A stretch of DNA of 11,867 bases from Sphingomonas sp. (lineage in GTDB: Bacteria; Pseudomonadota; Alphaproteobacteria; Sphingomonadales; Sphingomonadaceae). The notes beneath the pieces are model-generated. The model did no database searches and had not been told where the DNA came from. It worked only from the letters and a program-made list of their open reading frames with translations. The first letter of the stretch is position 1; every line of letters begins with the position of its first letter. Where the stretch lies: the NCBI GenBank assembly GCA_021154945.1, contig JAJNQF010000183.1, forward strand, positions 1-11,867. The letters run 5' to 3'. The translations under genes were made by a program, and so were the position numbers. Shown here one piece after another: positions 1 through 6,410 of the stretch.

Positions 1-21
1 CCCCTCCCTTTCAGGGAGGGG
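1..21 (-). terminator. Hairpin after the DUF3297 gene, possible intrinsic terminator
   Basis: Perfect 9-base inverted repeat (CCCCTCCCT at 1-9, AGGGAGGGG at 13-21) with a 3-base spacer, ten bases beyond the stop of the minus-strand DUF3297 gene. Placement and strength fit a transcription terminator. The bases that would carry the U-tract lie outside the window, so this cannot be confirmed. Confidence 0.5.
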
Positions 22-31
22 GGAAGATTGG

Positions 32-349
32 TCAGCCTTCGTCTGTATCCGTCGCCGCCGGGCGCTCGAACCAAGCTTCCACCGGGCCGACCAGCTTCAG
101 CGTCAGGGGATTGCCGTTGCGGTCGACCTTCTTGCCGAGCGCGACGCGGATCCAGCCTTCCGAGATGCAATATTCCTCGACGTCGTGGCGCACCTTGTCC
201 TTGAAGCGGATGCCGATGCCGCGTTCGAGCAGCTCCTGCTGGAAGAACGGGCTGCGCTGGTTGATCGATAGGCGATCGGGGGGCGTGTCGCCGGTTGCGG
301 CCGGGGTGGCGGCGGCTTCGGTCTCGGGGGTGTTTGGCGTGTCGGTCAT
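32..349 (-). CDS. DUF3297 family protein
   Basis: Small cytoplasmic protein of 105 residues. The core beginning at PDRLSINQRSPFF and running through LLERGIGIRFKD, VEEYCISEGWIRVA and GNPLTLKLVGPVEAWF matches the DUF3297 family, a small domain common in Proteobacteria with no established function. The first 23 or so residues are a Thr/Ala/Pro-rich tail of low complexity, ahead of the conserved part. I place the start at 349 (MTDTPNTPE). The reading frame stays open to an upstream ATG at 406, but that would add 19 unconserved residues and begin inside the terminator of the preceding gene. The ribosome-binding site is weak for either start. No transmembrane segment or signal peptide is seen. The family call is confident; no role can be assigned. 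Confidence 0.85.
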   Translation of the reverse strand: MTDTPNTPETEAAATPAATGDTPPDRLSINQRSPFFQQELLERGIGIRFKDKVRHDVEEYCISEGWIRVALGKKVDRNGNPLTLKLVGPVEAWFERPAATDTDEG

Positions 350-404
350 GGTCGCGCGTCTAGCGGCAAGCGCCCGCCCCGCGCCAGAAAAAAGCACGTG
401 ATGC

Positions 405-436
405 AAAAGAGGCGCCGGGATTGCTCCCGACGCCTC
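405..436 (-). terminator. Intrinsic terminator of the glycine-zipper protein gene
   Basis: Read on the minus strand, an 11-base-pair stem with one mismatch (AGGCGTCGGGA / TCCCGGCGCCT) closes a GCAA loop, a GNRA-type tetraloop, and is followed by CTTTTG. It begins 22 bases after the stop of the gene ending at 458 and fits a rho-independent terminator well. It separates that gene from the DUF3297 gene, so the two are probably transcribed separately. Confidence 0.75.
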
Positions 437-457
437 CTTGCGATTGGTGTGTTCGGA

Positions 458-847
458 TCAGCTGCAGACCTGCACCGACACCCGGTCGCCGTAATAGGGA
501 TCGACCCGCCACTCGTTCCAGCACCGCGGACGATAATCCTCGCGGTAATAGGTGCGAACCGGCGGGCTGTAATACGCCACGGGCGGCGGCGCATAATAGC
601 CGCGGTCGTAATAGCGCGGGCGATTGCTGCTCGCGATCGCCGCACCGACGCCCAAGCCAAGGATACCGCCGAGCACCGCCGCACCGGCCGCATTGCCGCC
701 ACCGCGATGGTGATACCCGCCCCAGCCATAGCCGCGTCCATAGCCGCCGCGGCCCCAGCGCTGCGCATCGGCCGGTACCGCGGCTGTCAGCGTGGTCGCT
801 GCAAGGGCTACCCCCAAACCTGCCTTCTTCAAAAATCCGTTCATCAT
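458..847 (-). CDS. Secreted Gly/Tyr-rich protein with glycine zipper
   Basis: Protein of 129 residues. Residues 1-28 form a classic Sec signal peptide: KK at 7-8, a hydrophobic Ala/Leu core, and a cleavage site after ADA, so it should be exported to the periplasm or outer membrane. Residues 29-50 are a Gly/Tyr/Arg/Trp-rich stretch. Residues 51-74 (GNAAGAAVLGGILGLGVGAA and following) carry the spaced small residues of a glycine zipper. The C-terminal part is Tyr/Pro/Arg-rich, with YYAPPP and YYSPP repeats, and contains two cysteines (109, 128) that could form a disulfide. This kind of protein is common in sphingomonads and no function is established. Two adjacent ATGs (847 and 844) both sit a suitable distance from a GGAGT motif at 852-856, so the exact start is uncertain by one residue. 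Confidence 0.8.
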   Translation of the reverse strand: MMNGFLKKAGLGVALAATTLTAAVPADAQRWGRGGYGRGYGWGGYHHRGGGNAAGAAVLGGILGLGVGAAIASSNRPRYYDRGYYAPPPVAYYSPPVRTYYREDYRPRCWNEWRVDPYYGDRVSVQVCS

Positions 848-1049
848 CCGAACTCCGTTACTAGTTACGCCCGGTCCGCCTGGGACAAACGCATAAGTGT
901 CCGACCGTGTTTCAGGCTCTAGGCGATTCGGTCTGAACTGCGCCGGAACGGGCTGTTAACCCACGGTATAACTGTGTGGTCCCGCGCAGGGACACCCGGT
1001 AGCGGGGCACGTCTGGGCTTCGTCCACGAATATGGGATAGGGTGATGCC

Positions 1050-1739
1050 ATGCGCAAAACCATGACGACGCGAGCGATCGCCTTTGCCGTTCTAGGGGGC
1101 AGCGCCGTACTGATCGGCGGGCTGGCCTTGTCGGGATCGCCGGTGAAGGTGCGCGCCACGGAAGCGCCCGTGCGGGTGGCCGGGGCGCAGGTCGCGCCGC
1201 CTGTCCCGCAAGCCGTGCCGAAGCCAGCGACCGTCCCCTCCCTGGTCGCCGCCGCCGCCGCGGAGCCGGACGAGGGATATGTTGTGAAGCGGGTGCTGGA
1301 TGTGCCCGAGCCGCTGCAGCATGGCGCCTATTACTGGGATACGGAGGGCGTGCCCGAGGGGCCGATCGTGATCACCGTCGACCTCGTCGCGCAGACCTTG
1401 TCGATCTTTCGCGCGGGGTACGAGATCGGCACGGCGGCGGTCATCTATGGCGCGGACGAGAAACCGACGCCGCTCGGCGTGTTCAAGATCACACAGAAGG
1501 ACGCGCATCATGTGTCGAACCTGTATGGTGCGCCGATGCCGTACATGCTGCGGCTGACCAATGACGGGATTTCGATCCATGGCAGCGCGCTGATGGAGGG
1601 GAAGTACGCGACGCATGGCTGTGTGGGCGTGCCGACCGCGTTTGCGAAGCTGATCTTCGGGCAGGTCAAGCTTGGGGATCGGGTGATCGTGACGAGTGGC
1701 GAGATGTTGTCGCGCGGCGGGCGGATCACTGCTGCTTGA
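1050..1739 (+). CDS. L,D-transpeptidase (YkuD domain), secreted
   Basis: Protein of 229 residues, likely periplasmic. Residues 1-30 form an N-terminal hydrophobic signal or anchor, followed by an Ala/Pro/Val-rich linker to about residue 75. The YkuD catalytic domain spans about 104-216 (IVITVDLVAQTLSIFRAG to RVIVTS). Its active site is visible: His177 in SIHGS, then THGC with catalytic Cys191, at the spacing of the family signature. Family members crosslink peptidoglycan stem peptides 3-3, attach proteins to peptidoglycan, or modify it in other ways; which applies here cannot be told. The residue two after the Cys, normally Arg in SHGC(I/V)R, is Gly here (HGCVGVP). A start at 1050 follows a GGATAGGG-like stretch; an ATG four codons on (1062) is an alternative. 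No clear terminator follows. The next gene is on the same strand after 133 bases. Confidence 0.9.
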   Translation: MRKTMTTRAIAFAVLGGSAVLIGGLALSGSPVKVRATEAPVRVAGAQVAPPVPQAVPKPATVPSLVAAAAAEPDEGYVVKRVLDVPEPLQHGAYYWDTEGVPEGPIVITVDLVAQTLSIFRAGYEIGTAAVIYGADEKPTPLGVFKITQKDAHHVSNLYGAPMPYMLRLTNDGISIHGSALMEGKYATHGCVGVPTAFAKLIFGQVKLGDRVIVTSGEMLSRGGRITAA

Positions 1740-1801
1740 GGCGGGCGAACCGTAATCGGCCCACCTTGTAAGCAACTAACATCCAAACTCGTTGTATCGC
1801 C

Positions 1802-1826
1802 ATTCGCTCTTAACGGTTGAGCGAAT
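1802..1826. repeat. Short perfect inverted repeat, possible operator
   Basis: ATTCGCTC (1802-1809) and GAGCGAAT (1819-1826) are perfect 8-base arms around a 9-base centre, 47 bases before the start of the PAS-GGDEF gene. No T-run follows, so it is a poor terminator. A binding site for a dimeric regulator is possible but unproven. Confidence 0.3.
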
Positions 1827-1872
1827 ATCCTCCTGCCATGGCAAAACGGGGCGGGCGAAATAGGCTCAAGGC

Positions 1873-2865
1873 ATGACGACGACGATCGATATCTGGTCGC
1901 CGACGACGTCTGGGGAAACATTCGACAAGGCAGCGCTGATCGAACGCGCACTCGCGCTGGCGGGAATGGGTGCCTGGAGCTGTGACCTGGCAGATTCGTC
2001 GCTGCTGTGGACCGCAGGGATCTACGACCTCTTCGGGCTGCCCGCGGACACACGGGTCGATCGGCGCGAGACCGTGGCGATGTACGCCGAGGAGTCTCGC
2101 GAGACCATGGAACGGGCACGCGCGCAGGCGATTGCGGACGCCGGGACGAGCGGGGACGCCAAGCGGGGCCGGTTTTCGGTCGATGCGGAAATCGTCCGGA
2201 CCGATGGCGCGCGGCGGTGGATGCGGCTGACCGGCAACGTCGTCGTCGAAGGCGGGCGCGCGCGGCGGCTTTACGGGCTCAAGCAGGACATCACCGAGGA
2301 GAAGCTGCGCTGGGAGGCGATGCGGCAGCTCGCCGAGCATGACGCGCTGACCGGGCTCGCGAGCCGCGCGGTGTTCCAGAACCGGTTCCTCGATGCGCCC
2401 GCGGGCGGGTCTGGACTTGCACCTCTGGGGGCGCTGATCCTGTTCGACGTCGACGGCTTCAAGCAGGTCAACGATCGGCTCGGGCACGCCGCCGGCGATG
2501 CGTGCCTGCGCGTGGTGGCGGAACGGCTGGCGGCGGGGTTTCCGGACGCGCCGATGATCGCGCGGATCGGTGGGGACGAGTTCGCGGTGTTGGTCGGCGC
2601 GGAAACGCTGGGCGCGGCGCTCGAACTGCGGCTCGCTGCGGCGCTGGCCGATCTGCGGATGCCGATCGTCTGGGCGGGAGAGAACCTGCGGGTCGGGGCG
2701 TCCGCGGGGATCGCGATGGCGGGCGACGGCTATGCCTATGATGCCGAGGCGATGTTCGCGGTGGCCGATGCGGCGCTGTACGCGGCGAAGACGGCGGGCC
2801 GGAACACGTTTCGGGTCGGGATGCCCGGCGGTGAGGTCGAGCAGGTAATGCGGCTGGTCGGGTAA
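1873..2865 (+). CDS. PAS-GGDEF diguanylate cyclase
   Basis: Protein of 330 residues that should make cyclic di-GMP from two GTP. Residues about 20-145 form a PAS sensor domain (LALAGMGAWSCDLADS, then the PAC-like end LYGLKQDITEEK), joined by a helical linker to the GGDEF domain (DALTGLASR at 157-165, FDVDGFKQVNDRLGH at 191-205, IGGDEF at 232-237). The signature motif and the metal- and GTP-binding residues are intact, so the enzyme is probably active. The allosteric inhibition site RxxD expected just upstream of the motif is missing: the equivalent positions 224 and 227 are both Pro. There is no signal peptide or membrane segment, so sensing is probably cytoplasmic. PAS ligand is unknown. The start ATG at 1873 has only a weak AAGG upstream. 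No other start gives a better ribosome-binding site without cutting into the domain. Confidence 0.92.
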   Translation: MTTTIDIWSPTTSGETFDKAALIERALALAGMGAWSCDLADSSLLWTAGIYDLFGLPADTRVDRRETVAMYAEESRETMERARAQAIADAGTSGDAKRGRFSVDAEIVRTDGARRWMRLTGNVVVEGGRARRLYGLKQDITEEKLRWEAMRQLAEHDALTGLASRAVFQNRFLDAPAGGSGLAPLGALILFDVDGFKQVNDRLGHAAGDACLRVVAERLAAGFPDAPMIARIGGDEFAVLVGAETLGAALELRLAAALADLRMPIVWAGENLRVGASAGIAMAGDGYAYDAEAMFAVADAALYAAKTAGRNTFRVGMPGGEVEQVMRLVG

Positions 2866-2870
2866 TTTTG

Positions 2871-2999
2871 CGATCCTCCCCCGCCAAGGGGGAGGTGGCA
2901 CCGAAGGTGACGGAGGGGGAGGACACGGGACCGAGGTTGCCCTTACCGCCCCCTCCGACTGGCAAGCGCCAGCCACCTCCCCCTTGCGGTGGAGGATCG
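2871..2999. repeat. GC-rich inverted-repeat element (dispersed intergenic repeat type)
   Basis: Left arm 2871-2899 and right arm 2972-2999 are inverted copies differing by one substitution and one indel (CGATCCTCC...AAGGGGGAGGTGGC). A second, inner pair of matching segments holds the CGGAGGGGG motif. Inside each arm CCCCC and GGGGG can pair, so each arm is itself a hairpin. Sequences of this form (CCTCCCCC ... GGGGGAGGTGGC ... GACGGAGGGGG) recur between genes in many alphaproteobacterial genomes. It begins six bases after the GGDEF gene stop and may also act in 3' end formation. No coding potential is apparent in it. Confidence 0.7.
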
Positions 3000-3030
3000 A
3001 AAGAGGCTCCGTCGCCCGAGGTTCCCTCCC

Positions 3031-3064
3031 AAACAAAAAGGCCGGAGATTTCCCCCCGGCCCTT
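3031..3064 (-). terminator. Intrinsic terminator serving typA
   Basis: Read on the minus strand, GGCCGG (complement of 3056-3061) pairs with CCGGCC (complement of 3040-3045) and is followed by TTTTTGTTT. This fits rho-independent termination of the minus-strand typA transcript, about 105 bases past its stop. On the plus strand the same stem is followed by a pyrimidine-rich stretch (CTTCTTCGTTTCTTC), so it may also stop transcripts from the convergent GGDEF gene. Confidence 0.75.
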
Positions 3065-3119
3065 CTTCGTTTCTTCACCAGAGCGACCCGGCGAAGCCGT
3101 GCCGTCGGACCTCGCCTGA

Positions 3120-3157
3120 GCGAGGCCGGCCGAGCTTGTAAGCTTGGCCGGCTTCGC
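3120..3157. terminator. Long hairpin just after the typA stop
   Basis: Positions 3120-3136 can pair with 3141-3157 through about 17 pairs, with two G-T wobbles, around a short loop. It lies ten bases beyond the typA stop codon. A competing smaller hairpin (CCTCGC at 3110-3115 with GCGAGG at 3120-3125) shares its left side. No U-tract follows, so it may protect the mRNA 3' end rather than terminate. Confidence 0.45.
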
Positions 3158-3167
3158 CGTGCCAGGC

Positions 3168-5012
3168 TTACGCGCTCTGCTTAGCCCGGCTCGCCCGCTT
3201 ACGCTCGTTCGCATCGAGGAAGCGCTTGCGCAGGCGGATCGACTTCGGCGTGACTTCGACCATCTCGTCGTCGTCGATGTAGGCGATCGCCTGCTCCAGC
3301 GTCGCGCGCTTCGGCGGGGACAGGCGGACCTGATCGTCCTTGCCGCCCGAAGCGCGGAAGTTGGTCAGCGCCTTGGTCTTCATCGGGTTGACCTCAAGGT
3401 CGTCCGGCTTGGCGTTCTCGCCGACGATCATGCCCTCATAGAGCGCCTCGCCGTGGCCCACGAACAGGATGCCGCGCTCTTCGAGCGGACCCAGCGCGTA
3501 GTTGTTCGCTTCGCCCGAACCGTTCGAGATCAGCACGCCGTTCTTGCGACCCTCGATCGGACCCTTGTGCGGGCCGTACTTCTCGAACAGCCGGTTCATG
3601 ATGCCCGTGCCGCGCGTGTCGGACAGGAACTCGCCATGATAGCCGATCATCCCGCGCGACGGCGCCGAGAAGGTGATGCGGGTCTTGCCGCCGGTCGACG
3701 GACGCATGTCGGTCATCTCGGCCTTACGGGTGTTCATCTTCTCGACGACGGTGCCCGAATGCTCCTCGTCGACGTCGATGATGACGGTCTCGTACGGCTC
3801 GGTCTTCTTGCCGTTCTCGTCCTCGCCGAACAGCACGCGCGGACGCGAGATGCCCAGCTCGAAGCCCTCGCGGCGCATCGTCTCGATCAGCACGCCCAGC
3901 TGAAGCTCGCCGCGGCCGGCGACTTCGAAGCTGTCCTTGTCGGCCGCCTCGGTCACCTTGACGGCGACGTTCGACTCGGCTTCGCGGAACAGGCGCTCGC
4001 GGATCATGCGCGACGTCACCTTGGTGCCCTCGCGGCCCGCCATCGGCGAATCGTTCACGGCAAACCGCATCGACAGCGTGGGGGGATCGATCGGCTGCGC
4101 GTGCAGCGGCTCGGTCACCGTGATGTCGGCGATCGTGTCGGCCACGGTCGCGACCGAAAGCCCAGCCAGCGAAATGATGTCACCGGCCTTGGCTTCGTCG
4201 ACCGGCACGCGGTCGAGACCGCGGAACGACATGATCTTGGACGCACGGCCCGTCTCGATGATCTTGCCGTCGTTGTTCAGCGCGTGGATCGGCTGGTTGG
4301 TCTTCACCGTACCCGAATTGACGCGACCGGTGAGGACGCGGCCGAGGAACGGATCGCGGTCGAGCAGCGTGACGAGGAAGGTGAACGGCACGCCGGCGAC
4401 TTCTACGGCGGGCGGCGGCACGTGCTTCACGATCGTCTCGAACATCGGGATCAGCGTGCCTTCGCGCGCGTCCATGTCGGTCGAGGCATAGCCGTTGCGA
4501 CCCGATGCGTAGAGCACCGGGAAGTCAAGCTGGTCGTCGTTCGCGTCGAGCGACACGAACAGGTCGAACACTTCGTCGAGCACTTCCTGGATGCGCGCGT
4601 CGTTACGGTCGACCTTGTTGACGACGACGATCGGCTTCAGGCCGAGGGCCAGCGCCTTGCCGGTGACGAACTTGGTCTGCGGCATCGCGCCTTCCGACGA
4701 ATCGACCAGCAGGACGACGCCGTCGACCATCGAGAGGATGCGCTCGACTTCGCCGCCGAAATCGGCGTGGCCGGGCGTGTCGACGATGTTGATGCGAATG
4801 CTCTCGGACTCGCCGGGAGGAGTCCAGTCGACCGAGGTCGGCTTGGCGAGAATGGTGATGCCACGCTCTTTTTCGAGGTCGTTCGAATCCATTGCGCGCT
4901 CTTCGACGCGCTGGTTGTCGCGGAAGGTGCCGGACTGGCGGAAGAGCTGGTCGACCAGCGTCGTCTTGCCGTGATCGACGTGCGCAATGATCGCCACGTT
5001 GCGGAGGCTCAT
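3168..5012 (-). CDS. typA: Translational GTPase TypA/BipA
   Basis: Ribosome-associated GTPase of the elongation-factor superfamily, 614 residues, close to the roughly 607 of E. coli BipA. All G motifs are present: AHVDHGKT (10-17), RGIT switch I (50-53), DTPGH (78-82) and NKVD (132-135). The EF-Tu-like domain II follows (PFTFLVTLLDRDPFLGRV), then the two EF-G-like domains (ESNVAVKV..., then SAPSRGMIGYHGEFLSDTRGTGIMNR) and the C-terminal TypA-specific domain (GVLISNGSGEANNYALGPLEERGILFVGHGEALYEGMIVGE). TypA binds 70S ribosomes, helps 50S assembly at low temperature and supports stress adaptation in other bacteria. The ATG at 5012 begins the conserved MSLRNVAIIAHVDHG. An AAGAGAA stretch upstream is a modest ribosome-binding site. 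Ninety bases separate it from the protease-like gene on the same strand. It appears complete and normal. Confidence 0.97.
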   Translation of the reverse strand: MSLRNVAIIAHVDHGKTTLVDQLFRQSGTFRDNQRVEERAMDSNDLEKERGITILAKPTSVDWTPPGESESIRINIVDTPGHADFGGEVERILSMVDGVVLLVDSSEGAMPQTKFVTGKALALGLKPIVVVNKVDRNDARIQEVLDEVFDLFVSLDANDDQLDFPVLYASGRNGYASTDMDAREGTLIPMFETIVKHVPPPAVEVAGVPFTFLVTLLDRDPFLGRVLTGRVNSGTVKTNQPIHALNNDGKIIETGRASKIMSFRGLDRVPVDEAKAGDIISLAGLSVATVADTIADITVTEPLHAQPIDPPTLSMRFAVNDSPMAGREGTKVTSRMIRERLFREAESNVAVKVTEAADKDSFEVAGRGELQLGVLIETMRREGFELGISRPRVLFGEDENGKKTEPYETVIIDVDEEHSGTVVEKMNTRKAEMTDMRPSTGGKTRITFSAPSRGMIGYHGEFLSDTRGTGIMNRLFEKYGPHKGPIEGRKNGVLISNGSGEANNYALGPLEERGILFVGHGEALYEGMIVGENAKPDDLEVNPMKTKALTNFRASGGKDDQVRLSPPKRATLEQAIAYIDDDEMVEVTPKSIRLRKRFLDANERKRASRAKQSA

Positions 5013-5102
5013 GAATGTATTCTCTTAATCGAGGAACGGGGTTGGCGCGCGCCATAGCGTAATTGTTGCGCCGCGGGAAGCCGCAGCGGCATTTCGTCGC
5101 CT

Positions 5103-6080
5103 TTAGAGGGAACCTCCGCGGCGCTTGTATGTTCCGGCGGCGAGAATCGCACGGGGTTCGCGGACCGCCAGCATCGCTCTCAATGCGGCGTGTTTGTCGG
5201 GCGCGGCTGCGTAGTAACGCTGCCAGATCCGCAGGCCCATCCAATAGCCGAGTTCGGGTGGCCAGCCGGCGGGCGGCGTCGAGTAGTTGCCGATCCAGCG
5301 CGCATAGGCCTTGGCTTCGGGTGAGCCTTCCTCCGGGTCGTCCTTGTCGGTGAGCTTGCGGGTGAGCGCGATGTCGGCCTGCATCTGGCGCCAGAGCTCG
5401 GCTTCGCGCGGGCTCGCCCAGGCTGCGCGGGCAGCGTCTGGCTCCTCGCCGGTGACGAGTTGCGCGATAAAGTCCGCGGCGCCCTCGACGAGGATCGCGG
5501 TGAGCAGCGGATCGCGGGCGAGCGTCATGCCGGCGTCTTGCTGGAACGAATGCACCGTCTCGTGCGCGAAGAAATGGCGCAGCGTCTGGCGGAGTTTCTC
5601 GGGCGTGGGGGACATGCGGCAGAGGACCTCAAGCCCGAGTACCTGCGCGCCGGGACCTGCCGTTCCGCCGGAATTGCCCGCGCCGAAGACTATATAGACT
5701 TGGGGCAGCTTCACGTCGAGGAGCGCGCCGTGGAGGCCGAGATAGATCGACCGGAGATCGGCGGTGGCGGCCTTCGCGACGGGGAGGCAGGTCTTGATCG
5801 CCTGTGCGTAGCGGGTGGGGTTGGTGGCGATCGCTTGCGCGAGGGTGTTCGCGTCGACGATGCGGCCGGGGGTGAAGACGCCGATCCCGAAACTGCCCTT
5901 GTCGAGATAGTCGCGTTTCAGTTGCGCGGCGGTGGGTTTGCCTTTGGTCTTAGCGAATAGGGTTGCGAAGCGGTCGGCGTCTTCGGTGTGGATCGTGGCG
6001 GTGAGTGGGTCTGCTGGCGGGGGGCGATTCGTGGTGGCCGCGGGGAGAAGGGCGAGCGCGAGGATCAGCGGGCGGAGCAT
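5103..6080 (-). CDS. Secreted predicted Zn-dependent protease (DUF2268-like, HExxH)
   Basis: Protein of 325 residues. Residues 1 to about 17 (MLRPLILALALLPAATT) look like a short signal peptide, so the protein is probably periplasmic. The metal site is HETVH at 173-177 with a likely third ligand Glu199 in VEGAADF, 22 residues later; this is the gluzincin arrangement (HExxH plus downstream Glu), and the surrounding pattern (FFAHETVHSFQQ ... LLTAILVEGAADFIAQLVTG) resembles the DUF2268 family of putative zinc proteases. The first half has no motif I recognise. The C-terminal quarter (PPELGYWMGLRIWQRYY) is also typical of such proteins. Substrate is unknown. No strong ribosome-binding site is seen before the ATG at 6080. 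It lies upstream of typA on the same strand, but the 90-base gap, which holds a GC-rich dyad (5070-5090), makes co-transcription uncertain. Confidence 0.8.
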   Translation of the reverse strand: MLRPLILALALLPAATTNRPPPADPLTATIHTEDADRFATLFAKTKGKPTAAQLKRDYLDKGSFGIGVFTPGRIVDANTLAQAIATNPTRYAQAIKTCLPVAKAATADLRSIYLGLHGALLDVKLPQVYIVFGAGNSGGTAGPGAQVLGLEVLCRMSPTPEKLRQTLRHFFAHETVHSFQQDAGMTLARDPLLTAILVEGAADFIAQLVTGEEPDAARAAWASPREAELWRQMQADIALTRKLTDKDDPEEGSPEAKAYARWIGNYSTPPAGWPPELGYWMGLRIWQRYYAAAPDKHAALRAMLAVREPRAILAAGTYKRRGGSL

Positions 6081-6154
6081 GGTGTAGAGTATCGTGTGGT
6101 TTGGTGGCCGCCAGTCTTATTCGGCGGTGAGATGCCCCACATCAGCCCAAAGCC

Positions 6155-6233
6155 GTTCCCCCGCGGAGGCGGGGGGCCAGGGTTACGAGCGATGACACCC
6201 TTGGCTCCTGGGCCCCCGCGTTCGCGGGGGAAC
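6155..6233. repeat. REP-like inverted repeat, first unit
   Basis: Left arm 6155-6182 and right arm 6207-6233 are inverted copies matching at about 24 of 27 positions (GTTCCCCCGCG ... GCGGGGG ... CCAGG). Each arm can fold on its own through CCCCCGCG/GCGGGGG. It lies in a 330-base gene-free gap between the protease-like gene and the oxidoreductase, next to a second element of the same design. Confidence 0.7.
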
Positions 6234-6266
6234 GAGAAGAAGGGTCAGGACCGCCCTTTAATACCA

Positions 6267-6370
6267 CCACCCCGGCGAAGGCCGGGGCCCAGTTGGAAAG
6301 GTGGCAATAACGACGTGCCGCAATCCGTTAGCAACGTCCCCCAACTGGGCCCCGGCCTTCGCCGGGGTGG
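6267..6370. repeat. REP-like inverted repeat with perfect 30-base arms, second unit
   Basis: The arms 6267-6296 and 6341-6370 are perfect reverse complements over 30 bases, separated by 44 bases with no coding signal. Each arm contains its own hairpin, CCCCGGC-GAAG-GCCGGGG, followed by CCCAGTTGG. This layout, two inverted palindromic units around a spacer, is that of a bacterial interspersed mosaic element, and motifs like this one are widespread between sphingomonad genes. The right arm ends 40 bases beyond the oxidoreductase stop, so it could also end that transcript. Confidence 0.8.
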
Positions 6371-6410
6371 GGCTTGAACTTAGGTGGCGATCATCGCCGA
6401 GTGGAATGGC

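Noticed and set aside
398..922. 174-residue plus-strand frame over the glycine-zipper gene
   Set aside because: The minus strand has a clear signal peptide, ribosome-binding site and terminator; this one is an Arg/Ala-rich shadow.
967..972. TATAAC as the -10 box of the L,D-transpeptidase gene
   Set aside because: No acceptable -35 hexamer lies 15-19 bases upstream, so a promoter could not be supported.
1810..3078. 422-residue open frame on the minus strand
   Set aside because: It runs antisense through the PAS-GGDEF gene and the repeat element, and its Arg/Pro/His-rich translation has no family signature.
3144..5057. 637-residue open frame on the plus strand across typA
   Set aside because: It lies opposite the intact typA gene, is rich in His/Arg/Asp/Ala in the manner of antisense GC-rich frames, and has no recognisable domain.
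5070..5090. GC-rich dyad before typA as terminator of the protease-like gene
   Set aside because: The arms are only five bases (GCCGC / GCGGC) with an 11-base loop and no U-tract, so it is too weak to call.
6155..6370. CRISPR array
   Set aside because: There are only two inverted-repeat units of different sequence, not regularly spaced direct repeats, and no cas gene is present.
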